Assembly: GCA_026315105.1 (NCBI GenBank)
Contig: CM048746.1
Location: 565,081,940-565,145,939 of the forward strand
Source of the DNA: Locusta migratoria
Lineage: Eukaryota > Arthropoda > Insecta > Orthoptera > Acrididae
Direction of reading: 5' to 3'
DNA length: 64,000 bases
The stretch's first letter is position 1, and each line of letters opens with the position of its first letter. The notes beneath the pieces are model-generated. The model had not been told where the DNA came from and did not search any database. It worked only from the letters and a program-made list of their open reading frames with translations. Position numbers and translations under genes: made by a program. Shown piece after piece: positions 32,226 through 42,890 of the stretch.

Positions 32226-32435
32226 AAACATTTTACGGCCAATAGTGCATCATGAAATGTTTCTTCAATTTTCATTTCAAAAGTTGGAAACCCCGTAAAG
32301 AGGACGAAATTTGCAACGACAGACAAGAGAAAAGAAAATTAACAGACTGCGCTTCTCAGCGATACTGCATGACTGCTTTCGGAAGTGAAAATTGCGTTGG
32401 GGGTGGTGTAGAGGATATTTCGAAGAGATCATCTA

Positions 32436-33160
32436 ATATATAAAAATGTATGTTTATTTGTTTGTCATTTTTTCGTATTTCATTTACGGTCGTACCGTAC
32501 ATCCGATTGCTATAAAACTTTGTCAACATATTGGGTGCACTTTCGTGAAGGTTATGGGCATAACCGTGTCACTGTACTTCAAGATATACGACGTCATTAA
32601 CAATGATATACGTGGAAAACTGCCGCTTTATGATTGAAGTTTCAGTTCATTACTTCTTTGTTACTGAACGTATTATAAACATATTTTACAAATAGTGTCA
32701 TTTTATGCCAAAAAATATTTCTCTGTGCTAATTATAGTTTATGAGATATGACGTCATAAACACTGAGACGCGTGGGATACTACCGCAGCATGTTTGTTCG
32801 TATTTTATGCGATTAAACTTTTCACACTTAACCTTCAAAACAAGAGGAAAGACACTATCTAGGGCAAAGTCAAGGTACTCCGTGATACCAAGTAACTCCG
32901 AAATCAACAGTATTTCTTGTGTCACGACGCAGGCTCAATTCCAAGGGATCCAAGATTTTGGCAGCATACCGCACAAGTATGCAGCACTATAGGAATCCCT
33001 CACACTCTATCTTTCGGGCGGTTAAGGAAGTTTTGGACATGTGATCCTTTAGTGTTTTCGAGAGAGCCCGTCACGCACAGGCAGTGAAGACGCTAGCGAA
33101 CATATTTATTTCGTGCACGCAGGTGTGCCAGAATAGAATTTCCATTTTAAAAACAGTAAA
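32436..33160. repeat. Unclassified AT-rich repeat
   Basis: This starts TATATAAAAATGTATG and has two parts each containing GATATGACGTCAT/GATATACGACGTCATTAA, ~160 bp apart. It resembles the interior of insect Helitron-like or LINE 3' units. No protein is visible. Confidence 0.4.
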
Positions 33161-34399
33161 AGGTAAGATGTGTATCATTCACATATAAAATTGACTTGTA
33201 AGTTAGGCCACGCGTTCACGGTGTATGACCTTAGCAATGGTTTGGTCTTTCTTAGGTTTGACGCTGAAATGGCACCAAAGCGTGAAAGACGGCTGTCTCC
33301 CGTCTTCCCTAGGTTTTTAACTTTGTAATTTTTTGCTAAACGAGAACCCCTTTCGTTCATAGGCATGAGGAATAGCATTTCATTTCATGTTTTTAAATGT
33401 TAGTTTCTGTAATACTGTGTTAATCTTGATGGGATTTTATTATGCTAATAATTTATCATTGTATCTATGAATGTGGCAATATGAACTGTTTCTCCGTGAC
33501 GCCACTGTCCCTGTGAGAATGTGTTCTTGCTTTATTCTGTATGTGCATACATGAATATCTTCTAGCATGGCAGTCTGAGTGTACGTATGACAATTTTAGT
33601 CGTCGGCTGCTGGCTGCGCGCTTTGCATATCTGGCTTCGTGTCGATAGGTAGTCGTTACCAACCTCTGCTTTTGATGCTACCAAAGAGGTTCCTCCACAC
33701 TTTGGTTATAAGTTGGGTTGTCAATGCCCAGTAGTAAGCCGCGAGTCTAAGCTCTCCCCACCATCTTTTTTTTTCTTGGGTTTTTACGGATTTCCGGAGG
33801 GTGGCGGGGCTCGCACGGGCCGATTCGGCACTGTAGCTGCGCTTCGACCTGGTAAGACGTTCTGATTTTCTTTCCTCCCTTGAGATAGTAGCGATTCCTT
33901 GTCTGGTGTTAAAGTTAGATTTCAGTACTTAGGTTCATTTTTCGGAATACGTTTCTCCGCTCATGTACGGAAGTGTATTCAATTTCATTTCGGTGATTTT
34001 GCGTAGGTAAACGCTGTGAATATGTAACTAATTCGGTTTGATATCGGCTGAGAATCGGTAACCGTTGTGAGACTATCTGGCGGTGTACGAACTCGGTTTA
34101 ATTTCTTTCTAGCTTTGTGGGATGCAACTAATGTGCGGGAATATTTTGATTCTGTGTAGCGCATGTGAAATATTGCTTTCCGTTTTCTGCTTCGCTGAGT
34201 GATATGTACTCCACGTGGTGTGTTCTTAGAACAAAGCCTATAGCTACCCCTGTGTCTGTTTCTATGCCCTTCAGGCAAGAAATTATGCATGTATCTTTTT
34301 GATTTCCATTAGTACCTCACGATCTCCTGTCCGTCTATTTTTAAATTTCATTTCATTTGGGCATGCAGCATTGTGTACGTCTTTTAAGGACATATTGTT
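33161..34399. other. Unassigned stretch with GC-rich patch
   Basis: No supported gene. A T run followed by GC-rich sequence (33766-33850, GGTGGCGGGGCTCGCACGGG) stands out. It could be a decayed LTR or regulatory DNA. Confidence 0.3.
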
Positions 34400-34588
34400 A
34401 ATCTATGAAATGCCAAAATGCTGCTTCACTTTATAGATGTTAAAAACTGTTTATTATTATCGCAATAGGCCTATTTCGGCACTGTGGCCATCATCAGGCT
34501 ATTTCCATATAGCATCGTGGAGGTATAATTGATTATGACAGTTTTTAACATCTATAAAGTGAAGCAGCATTTTGGCATTTCATAGATT
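34400..34588. repeat. Foldback element with ~51-bp inverted ends
   Basis: The first ~51 bp (AATCTATGAAATGCC to TTAAAAACTGT, 34400-34451) are repeated inverted at 34538-34588 almost perfectly, giving a 189-bp MITE-like unit. Its interior on the minus strand contains a hammerhead-like core at 34498-34475. No transposase or clear target duplication is seen. Confidence 0.85.
34450..34515 (-). ncRNA. Hammerhead-like core inside foldback element
   Basis: On the minus strand CTGATGA (34498-34492), a GGC/GCC stem and GAAA (34478-34475) are followed by a palindrome ATAGGCCTAT in the stem III position. A palindromic stem III would favour a dimeric hammerhead. Stem I is short (GC/GC next to the core). 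Confidence 0.5.
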
Positions 34589-35640
34589 AGCAATACTTTT
34601 AAATTGTTGTTTCGTTTCCAAACTTGTACTTTGCATTCAGACTCTCTCCCCCCCTCCCCCTGTAAATTCTCCTGTGGCATTGTACAACCCCCCCCCCCCA
34701 CTCTGTTAGCTTGCTTATGAAATACTACGTCTTTCTTGGGGCTACATGCTGTATTTCTTAGTTGATTTACTTCGTCTTGAATTACACGGATGGACGAACG
34801 TCCATCCGTGTAAACGCTTCCAATCGCGTCTGGCTGTATTTCTTTCGCTTCCTTATGATATCCTACGCATTCCTAAGGGTTACATGCCGTAGCTAATTTT
34901 CTTTGTGTTTCGGAAATTGAATTTTTGTATTTTTACTGGTTTTAGGAACCACGTAGCTCCGAACTCAGACTTCAAGGCTTTATAGCTAGTCACTTGAGTT
35001 CTCGCCACTGTTCACACACCAGTGCCTTACTATTTGGTATTCTTGCCTCGTAATCTATGATGCCGTTGATTTTTGTTGAAATGAATATGACTTTTAAGCA
35101 CTTCGACTTCAGTGGGGTGCAAATATGTAATGTAGCAGACACGTGCCGTGTGTCTCAATAAGTCTGCGTGCTCAGGGTTTCATTCAAATGGAAATTAATC
35201 TCGCATTTATTGCGTACCATCTCAAATAAAGAAAGACTGACCAGGGGCACCTACAAAGTTTATTTTGCTTGTGTCGTGTGGTACATACTGGTCCGCTGAA
35301 TGTCGCCTACGACAGCGGCGCCTGATTCTGCTTCGTATCAACACGCTGAATTGGGTGAGTTTCGCTTTGCTTCGCGCGTGTGAGTGGCTGAATGCTTGTT
35401 GACTGTAAATCCCTCCCCCGACGATGTTCCATGCAGATTAAGTCAACCTTCAATGGGATGCATTTTGATTGTTTAACGAAATTGGTTCCACCCCAAGTAA
35501 ATTTTGAGTCAGTTCTAAATTCTGGGCCAGGGAACAAGATTCTGTTGTTGGAAGTAGTTAGTAGCTCATGCGAATCCTTTAGCTGGTTTTTACGGCCAGA
35601 ATTGTGTGTTTAAAGTAAGCTTTTAACTGACTCCATTCAG
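34589..35640. other. Unassigned stretch
   Basis: Contains a C run (34689-34700) and a short perfect hairpin CACGGATGGACG/CGTCCATCCGTG (about 34788-34811). Otherwise no feature is recognised. The ORFs at 35307-35613 have no known domain. Confidence 0.3.
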
Positions 35641-36130
35641 CTAGAATTAATTTTACAATTAACGGTGGTCTTTCAAGCGGGTCAAAGCGGCGCATTCGAA
35701 CACAGCTGAACCGCTTAAAGAAGCTTTGCACATGGTGAAGAATGAAGCATGGACAATTTACAAGGCTAGTAAATGTTTTAGGATCCCGTGGAGTACACTT
35801 GAGGATTATCAAGTGAAATCTGCATCTGATTCAGCGAGCGCAACTCTTTCTAAAATTTATTCGTTATGCTACCTGAACCTCTCGCTACAGCTTACCAAGA
35901 AGCCTTCCAGACCACCACTATCTGCAACAGCTTTGCGAAGACTGGGATATTCCCCTACAACAGAGACGCTATTTCTGGTTATGCTCTTGCCCTATCCTTT
36001 GTTACACAAGGACAGAAACAGGAGTTACCTGACAAAAAGACGTTATAAAACTCCCAGTGTGCCAAAAAAGAGCGTGACGAAGTAAGACGTAATCCTTCTG
36101 CGCTTCTCCTAGATCTATAACCAGACCGCA
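35641..36130 (+). pseudogene. Pogo/Tigger-like transposase remnant lacking the DDE core
   Basis: The N-terminal part (35700-35810) reads EALHMVKNEAWTIYKASKCF then PWSTLEDY, a pipsqueak-type helix-turn-helix as in pogo transposases. After ~50 bp the sequence jumps to a C-terminal-like part (35866-36050) with AYQEAFQTTTICNSFAKTGI FPYNRDA, the 'F.KTGI.PFNR' motif of these proteins. The DDE catalytic domain that should lie between (~250 codons) is absent, so this is an internally deleted copy. Confidence 0.6.
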
Positions 36131-36481
36131 AAAAATGATAAAAATGGATGTGGTGCATATGATGGTTCATATGTAGATGATATCAAGAAGTACAACGGAG
36201 CCGAATAGATAGTGCCAGTTTTGTAATGCCTGGCATCATGTAATGTGCCAGAAACTTTTAAATAATTTTATGTGTGATGTGTGTTAGGAATCAGATAGTG
36301 ACTAACAAAGGCTGAAATTTTGCTTGTGTATATTTTCTGGAGTTTTTTTGTTTTGTTTTTGTTACTATTTTCTGTAGTATAATGTTTCAAAATTGCCAAT
36401 AAACGATAACATACTTTTACATATGATCTGAACATTTACATTACATTAAAAACTGGTTTCTAAAGCTTAAAAGGTACTCTT
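36131..36481. other. Unassigned AT-rich stretch
   Basis: This is probably the 3' UTR of the pogo-like element. An AATAAA site is present near 36401. Confidence 0.35.
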
Positions 36482-36950
36482 TGTGGTGTCGCACAAGTGT
36501 AAAGTGCGCGCCACCTACTTTCGCCGCGCGCCACCATGCACGCACAGCGCGGCGTTCTTACGACGTCAGCCACAAGCGCCCTCTGCTGCAATCTCGCTCG
36601 TGGCCACCACTGAACGACATCGTTCACTTGGGACTGAGATAGGAACCAGTTAACACTTCGGAATCAAATAGGCACCAGTGAAGACTTGGCTATCGGATAG
36701 GCACTAGTAATCATCATAGGCAGGCCTCTAGCTCAACTATGTATCAGCATTCTGCAGTACTGAGCTATGTAAAAGTTAAGTATTACTAAGTCTTTATGAA
36801 ATATATATCTGTTCTAATTTATTCTAGTGTTTCTAGTTGCTGCTGTCCCACTGGCTTGTCACCTCCGTACCTGCACAAGCGTGCACCCTTTATTCCTGAG
36901 TCTGTCTCTTTCTACTCGGCCACCGACACCTACGACGGAAACGAGACACA
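36482..36950 (+). mobile_element. Probable LTR (469 bp) with primer-site-like edge
   Basis: The block begins TGTGGTGTCGCAC and ends GAGACACA, giving TG..CA edges. The sequence immediately after, AAAGCGGCGACGAGGCTGGG, resembles the primer-binding leader of insect Ty3/gypsy-like elements (GGCGACGAGG). A GC-rich first third, then an AT-rich part, fits an LTR. No gag-pol follows (the next kilobase is AT-rich) and no second LTR is visible, so it is an LTR plus leader remnant. Confidence 0.5.
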
Positions 36951-37700
36951 AAAGCGGCGACGAGGCTGGGACACAAAACTCGTAATAGTGAATAACATAC
37001 TACCACGAAGTAACTTGAATATATCACGGCATTAGTTGAACCTCACGGAGTTACCTAGTTCTACCACCAAAATTTATAAGTTAATTGCAAGGAATAACAA
37101 GTCGACATTTGTAACATATATGTCAGACATGCTTTGTCTCTTTCAAATGATATAAATCAAAATTACCATTGTCTAAAGTTCTTGAATTTCTGACAGAGAA
37201 ACCTGACTACCACGAAGTTACTTGATGTTCCCCTACGTAATATTTTGTATCGTGCATAATATAGGGTACTTTACCTACGAACTTCGACAGTATCTACGGT
37301 TTTATTCACATCTTGACAAAAGTTTGTGCACTTAACCTCCAAAATATAGGGACGTAAACATCTACGTAAGATTTCATACGGTGCATGACTGAGGGCACCG
37401 TCCAATATGCTTAAAAACCACTTCACTCATCACAGTGTAAGTTAACAAAGTTATATAATTTTTAACCGACGGAGGAAGCAATGAACTGAGGAGGTGGAGG
37501 AGGAGTTAGACAAAGAGGTAGAGAAAGGGGGAGAGAGGGCGTAGAAGGAGATAAACAGAAGGAGGGAGGGAGAAGGTGGACAGAGATACAAATGGGAAGG
37601 AGAGATGGACTAACTTTCGACTGGAATAAATATATACCCGGGAGACGTCTGGTTTGCGACTAGTGCACAATACGTAGGCCCAAAAGGTAGGCCTAGAAAA
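36951..37700. other. LTR leader remnant, then reverse-oriented repeat end
   Basis: 36951-37440 is AT-rich without features. 37440-37650 is purine-rich and ends with CCGGGAGACG, the reverse complement style of the repeat left end at 17218. Confidence 0.4.
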
Positions 37701-37721
37701 AATGCGACCTCCCTTTAAACA

Positions 37722-38303
37722 GTGAAACAGTTGAGAAATATTGCTGGAACCAACGGATGCCAGGCTAGCCTGGTAGACCGATTGTACAGCAGAAAAAACT
37801 CTAAAAATAACACCTCCCTCCTCCCTAGCACCATCACTACTGAATCCATCTATATCTCCTTATCGTTCATAGGAAATCTGTCTTACAGACTCGCCGAACT
37901 TCTTAAAACCACCCACATAAAAGTAGCCTTCACGATTAATGACAAGATCCAGTATTGCTTTCACCACAGTGAACAGCTAGTTAAAGACCCTTTTAGCCAG
38001 TCAGGCGTCTATAAAATACAATGTTTGCAGTGCCCTTATCATACATTGGCCAAACTGGGCGTGCCTTCAAAACTAGGTTCCAAGAACATCTTTTAACTAA
38101 GAAAGGCGCTGCCAAAAATAAATCGGCCTTTTCTGAGCAACAAAAAAACAAAAAAATCACGTTCAGCACCCCCCCCCCCCTAGACAAATTGCAAGTTCTT
38201 CACATCGCCCCCAAAGGAAAAAAAACTCTCACTTCTGGAAGAATTAGAAATCACTAAGTTTGTGAAACGGGCCCCAGAACACAGTCTCAACGAACAGCTC
38301 ATG

Positions 38304-38305
<2 letters not shown>
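37722..38305 (+). pseudogene. Penelope-like pol C-terminus with GIY-YIG domain
   Basis: 37722-38040 reads SYRLAELLKTTHIKVAFTIN, then KDPFSQSGVYKIQCLQCPY with the GVY motif. A frameshift follows at about 38038, and the second frame gives YIGQTGRAFKTRFQEH, KNKSAFSEQ, LQVLHIAPKG. A third frame gives EELEITKFVKRAPEHSLNEQ up to the A run. The GIY-YIG signature tyrosines, the arginine of GQTGR.F..RF and the EH pair are all visible. Penelope enzymes use this domain to nick the target for reverse transcription. Two frameshifts and loss of the RT leave it inactive. Confidence 0.88.

Positions 38306-38371
<66 letters not shown>
38306..38371. repeat. 66-base A run
   Basis: An uninterrupted A run that sits inside the Penelope-like element just after the end of the GIY-YIG reading frame, not at the element's end. 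It may be a length artefact or an internal expansion. Confidence 0.9.
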
Positions 38372-38373
<2 letters not shown>

Positions 38374-38695
38374 TTTACGGCACCATGTTATCCATCTTTT
38401 TCCAAAATTACCCCCCTTCTGACAATTCACAACATCTTTCTTCCGCCCCATACCCAGGCCTCCATTCATTTATTATTGTTTCACTACCACCATGATTTCA
38501 CAGGATTCATTCCCCCATGTCACAAACATCTCTGATAATACCAAGCTACCGCTTGGCAAGCCGCTCATTCTCGCAGGCATAACTCTGCCCATACCGCTTT
38601 GTGTAACTGTCGCATTTATGTTCCGCAGTTATTAACAATACTACCAGTTGTAAACGTGGACCTGCCGCGACAGCGACTCCTATGCTGCTTTTGTG

Positions 38696-38882
38696 GCCGG
38701 CCGCGGTGGCCGAGGGGACTGAGGCGCTCCAGTTACGGTGTGCACGGCCACTACGGTCGGGGGTGCGAATCCCCCCTCGGGCATGGATATTTGTGCCGTC
38801 CTTAGTATTAGCTAGTTCATAAGTAGTTTGTAAGTTTAGGGACTGATGATCTCTTAGTTAAGTCCCATAAACTATACAAAGA
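38696..38882 (+). mobile_element. SINE type A in the Penelope-like 3' region
   Basis: Head GGCCGCGGTGGCCGAGGGGA with B box GGGGGTGCGAATCCCCCC (one change in the normally TTCGA core) and the common body. No clear target duplication is identified. Confidence 0.88.
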
Positions 38883-39170
38883 ACAACAGCTATGGTGAGT
38901 TTTATCATATAAAAAGCTTTCTATTAATTTCCTTACTGTACCCCTTTAGTCCCAAGTTATTCCGCTTCAAATAGATGTAACGTACAAAGTACGTTTACCT
39001 CTTTGCAGTGGCCCAATGACAGAACACAAATTGTTAAGCTACCTCGACCACAGTTTTAGTTAGTTCTGTGGCTCCATCTCAGCCCAAGTAAGTCTGACTT
39101 TTCAAAATTTACTCATCTTAGCCACATTAAATTCGCTGCCTGCCAGGTACACGGACTGTAATAAAACATT

Positions 39171-39245
39171 TGTCTGTTTCCAGTCTGATGATGCGCTAAC
39201 AGCGCGAAACGCGTAATTGCAGTAATAAAGAATTCTGCAACAGAG
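39171..39245 (+). ncRNA. Hammerhead ribozyme-like motif, Penelope 3' end
   Basis: CTGATGA (39185-39191), T, stem II GCGCT (39193-39197) with AGCGC (39201-39205), then GAAA (39206-39209) and CGCGTA. The stretch ACGCGT (39209-39214) is self-complementary, so stem III is either two pairs with a 2-nt loop or a dimer, and cleavage would fall after A39215. Stem I next to the core pairs CAGT upstream with ATTG downstream. An outer helix GTCTGTT with AACAGA is possible. All invariant core positions that I can check are present. The extra T after CTGATGA recurs in the other motifs here. Confidence 0.65.
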
Positions 39246-39260
39246 ACTGACAATTATTTA

Positions 39261-40213
39261 ATTAGAAGTAGAAAGATTTTGTGGAGAATGTTGCAGAATT
39301 TTTTGAACAGACCGAGTGTGTAATGGATTAATTCCTTTATAGGAGCTAGACGTTTTATTCTGTTGTGCCTTTAAAATCAGGTAGAAGGTAAGGCGTACCA
39401 TTGTAACGATGCATATCTGTAGCCATTTGTCGTCTATCCATCACTATACAGATTGTCCAACGTCCGGGGGCTTCCATTCATTGCCTGTAATTACATTTTT
39501 TCCTCGGGAGAGCCATAAATCTCATCCGTAGTTGAAGGTCTGTAGCGCATATTCCGGATATTGCAGTACGTGTTCTGTTGGCGTCGTTCTATGACCATTA
39601 GTCATCTGTCCCTGATGTGTTTTTAGCAGCAACTTCACGGTCCCTCACTGAGTCAGTTTCTCTGTGTGGACTGTGATACATACTGATTATACAGTTGCAG
39701 GCACTTAACACTGTTTGCCACAATATTTTGAAAAATACAAATCGTATTAGAAAAAGTTGCAATAAAAGCTGGGCACCTCGATGAAGGACATCCATTTACA
39801 TAAAGTACTACCCTCTGCAATAGCTCCTGGAGAGGAAGAGCGGTGACTTTCAAATCTTAAATAGGAACCCCCAATTTATTTTTTTAAATTATTTTTAATC
39901 ACCGAGCGAGGTGGCACAGTGGTAACACACTGGGCTCGCATTCCAAAGGACGGTGCTTTAAATACGGTCGTATTGCAGATTCAGGTTTTCCGTGATTCCC
40001 CTAAATCACTCCAGGCAAATGGCGAGATGGTTCCTTTTAATAGGGCAAGGCCAATTTCCTTCCCGAAACCTACCCAAAATTCCGAGCGTGAGCTCCGTCA
40101 CTAATAACCACACCGTCGACGGCTCGTTAAACGATAAGCTTCCTTCCTTTTCCTTCTATTTATTATTGCAGAGTTGGATTCTCCGTCAAAAGATATGTAA
40201 TTTTTGTTTGAAA

Positions 40214-40250
<37 letters not shown>

Positions 40251-40403
40251 CGATTCATGATAGATGATACAATAACCGTCAAAAATCCAGTTGAAAATGA
40301 TGAAAAATATCTTGAACAAATAAGACATCGGACTCTTTCTCTAGGTTTAACACTTCCAGTTTCAAGAATAGTTGCACAATACTGTGAAAAGTCGTTGCAG
40401 CAG
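39261..40403. other. Flank of the giant inverted repeat
   Basis: AT-rich sequence. At 39900-40140 a block reads CGAGCGAGGTGGCACAGTGG then GGTAACACACTGGGCTCG, a tRNA-derived SINE-like head with degenerate B box. It ends in a 35-T run (40216-40250). No protein gene is seen. Confidence 0.4.
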
Positions 40404-41056
40404 GTACAGTCGGTGCAAAATTCGCGAGACCCCTCGCCTGATCGCTATACACAACCGCAAAGTTCTGATGCTTGGTGGGAAGTATACACTGCTAGGCAAC
40501 ACGATCGTACACACTGTCGATTACCCATCTTATAGTTTCAATGAACAAAGACAGCAATTAGAATTGCGATGCTGCAGTCCGTGAATATTTTCGGAAGTTA
40601 CTGACACATTCAAATGGAAAAATTGCATGCCTATCATAGAATTAATTCAATTACATGAATGGACTTTGTTATGAAGCTAAGTGTTACATCATGGTGCATC
40701 ATTGGTGGTGCATAACTAAGATATCAGCACAAATTTAACAAACATGAGCCAGCTGTGTCACCACCAGTTACAGTTCTCCTCAGATGTTTGCTACTTTTCC
40801 ATACTCCTTGTCTTATTGAAATGCCTAATAGTAAGCATTCGACAACATATTGGGCTATTATAATACAAGATACGATTATGTCAAATGAATGTGCAGAGAA
40901 GCAAACAAATGATAAAGACAAGCTTATTTATCTCGCCAAATGGCCAACTACTGATCAACGAGCGACAGTTCGATTACTGACTCTTTGACATTTTTCTTCT
41001 ATTTTGAAATATGGCTCATTATATTTCTCACGTAACAATGACACACATGATAATTG

Positions 41057-41248
41057 CCGCGGTGGAGTAGCCGAGCGGTCTAAAGCGCCTCGCTGCGGAG
41101 CGCGCGGTTGCTCACCGTGGAGGTTCGAGTCCTCCCTGGGGCATGGGTGTGTGTTTGTCCTTAGGTTAGTTTACGTAGGTTTAAGCAGTTTGTAAGCTAC
41201 GGACTGATGACCACGCAGTTTGGTCCGATAGATTTACAGACATTTGAA
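41057..41248 (+). mobile_element. SINE type B, shared by both arms
   Basis: Full type B copy with target duplication CATGATAATTG at 41046-41056 and 41249-41259. The same SINE with the same duplication is in the right arm (50940-51133), so it inserted before the duplication. Confidence 0.95.
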
Positions 41249-41493
41249 CATGATAATTGAGTAACAATCTGTATCGCAATCTTTGTGAGGACATTATTAT
41301 TCCGTAACCATGAAAATATATTGATAATACTATATGAAACACGCGCAACAGAGAATTGTGTTGCATCAAATGAATTTCTTTTAACTATCGTATCCAACAC
41401 ATAATTGTATTTTTATTCCGTTTCTTTCAATAATGACGCAAAAGCTACGTTTTTCGTGCAAGTAACATTAGGAATATTAAATCGCTATGACAT

Positions 41494-41754
41494 TCAAATC
41501 AGTAGTCGTTTAATATAATCCTGTTTCAATCCAGACAGTAGTACGACAACAAGAATTCCTAATACTGGCGAGCTCTGCTCAGTAACAACTTTGGTAGCGA
41601 ATATAGTATCAAAACGTTTTAACTCTTCATTCAGCCAGTTTACATGACAACAAAGAGAAGTTTTGAATGAATGAACGTAATAGTCTATTTGCGTCAAATG
41701 TTCAGAGCTGACTGATATTGCTACCAGAAAAATGCAACAGATCGTGTGAGTCAT
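41494..41754 (-). other. Conserved 87-codon open frame, unknown
   Basis: The frame starts MTHTICCIFLVAISVSS, a good signal-peptide-like start, and continues with a CCHVNW segment. Its twin at 50434-50694 differs by one residue I can see (V to E) and keeps the frame open. No family is recognised. A short ORF can survive by chance in arms this similar, so coding status is open. Its possible downstream continuation (41181-41400 minus) is also open in both arms but has no known domain. Confidence 0.25.
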
Positions 41755-42214
41755 AGCGTAAGTTTTTCCACAGACAAATAATAAACGTTGGTTTCAGGGC
41801 ACATATCGTATGGATTTATAAGTATCAAACAATATAGTAGTCATAATTTATTAGCTGAAATAAGTGCATACTGGAAAACGTTGCCTTTATGTGGATTCAA
41901 AACTTGACAAGCACATACCAAGAATGTAATAGCTACAACGACAATTTCCGAATGCGATTGTCTTGACAAAGGCTAATAATATCCCCTTATGCGTTTGCGT
42001 GTAGAAAGTCTCAACACTAGGGATCGCTGGATGGGTTTCACCTACTTGGCCCAATCTGTGAGAGAAGAAACACGAATATGAACCTTTTAAATTCCTACAA
42101 TATCTCCCCTGTGTAGGCTATAGGAAAAGAGAAAACTCACGCCAAATGATCCAACTACAGATAGGTGCAATATCAGCTAATATTGAGGCTCACCATTGCT
42201 GATGACGGTGTTTT

Positions 42215-42291
42215 CGGTGTTGCGAAGTGGCTAAACGATTAGCTTTTGAATGAAAGAGCACGGGTTTGAATTCCGTCCCTTCCAAAATACT
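42215..42291 (+). repeat. tRNA-like block in left arm
   Basis: Reads TGCGAAGTGGCTAAACGATT (A-box-like) and GGGTTTGAATTCC (B-box-like), ending CCCTTCC. It is a decayed tRNA-derived head and is mirrored at about 49907-49983 in the right arm. Confidence 0.55.
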
Positions 42292-42815
42292 TTTCTTATA
42301 TTAACCCTTGCAGTTTTAATTATCAATTATAAAAATTTCAATGCATGGTATATACATTTGGTTTCGTTATAACTAATTTAATTAATATATCTTATTTCAT
42401 CATTTAATTTTCATAATTCGATGAAGTATTAAATGAAAATAATATTTCAAAAATTGTAGCACGTATTTATATGCCGAAGTTATATTACATTCCTTAGGGT
42501 GTTCATCGTCAAAGAAAATCTCCACACTATGCAGACTTTACCAAAGTATTGTAAGCGAGAAATTTTATCCGAAATATGCTTCGGTGCAAAGCATACTTTT
42601 CAAGATTTTAAGTAAATAACTTTTCACTGTTGATTTTTATGCATACCAAGGATGGGAATTGTGGCACTGAACTGATGCTGTAGGATTGAATGTGTTTTAA
42701 TTGAGACACCTCTTGACATCAACGTTCGTGGTGCACTGAAACGTTTAAGTAAATTTAAATTTCATAAATAAAATTTTTACATTGCGAGGGGTAATATGAA
42801 ATGAACAAAAATGTA

Positions 42816-42890
42816 AGGAGTACCGGGTAATCGAACCCTGACTTCCAACTTTGCACCTCCAGCCACTTGTCCACTACGCTAGGCACACTC
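42816..42890 (-). repeat. tRNA-like block, 74-nt size
   Basis: This is the left-arm twin of 49298-49371. It has CCTAGCGTAGTGG (A-box-like), GGGTTCGATTACCC (B-box-like), and ends that pair at five of seven acceptor positions. The T loop is 8 nt rather than 7, so a functional tRNA is unlikely. Confidence 0.5.

Larger units (their letters stand above)
31703..32243. repeat. Foldback element, right arm split by a SINE
   Basis: The left arm (31703-31865) and right arm (31866-32243, minus the SINE) are inverted copies. They share CATGTAACATCTT, CAATTTCT.CATCTGCAC, GTTACTA.GATAAC, AATAAATGCAAAA and TTTTACGGC. The two arms meet almost without a loop near 31865. The right arm carries a hammerhead-like core (CTGAGGA 32176-32182, GAAA 32200-32203). 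The type C SINE interrupts that arm only. Confidence 0.75.
37701..39260 (+). mobile_element. Penelope-like retroelement 3' part
   Basis: The segment includes the RT-proximal C-terminus and GIY-YIG nuclease (37722-38290), a 66-base A run (38306-38371), a ~800-bp 3' region, and a hammerhead-like motif at 39171-39245 followed by an AATAAAG-containing end. A type A SINE is nested at 38696-38882. The order ORF, UTR, hammerhead-bearing terminus fits Penelope-like elements. The RT domain is truncated away. Confidence 0.75.

Noticed and set aside
38262..38495. Lysine-run ORF
   Set aside because: It is a translation of the 66-base A run inside the Penelope-like element.
42816..42890. Functional tRNA gene of 74 nt
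   Set aside because: The T loop has 8 nt, acceptor pairing is 5 of 7, and no clear anticodon arm forms.
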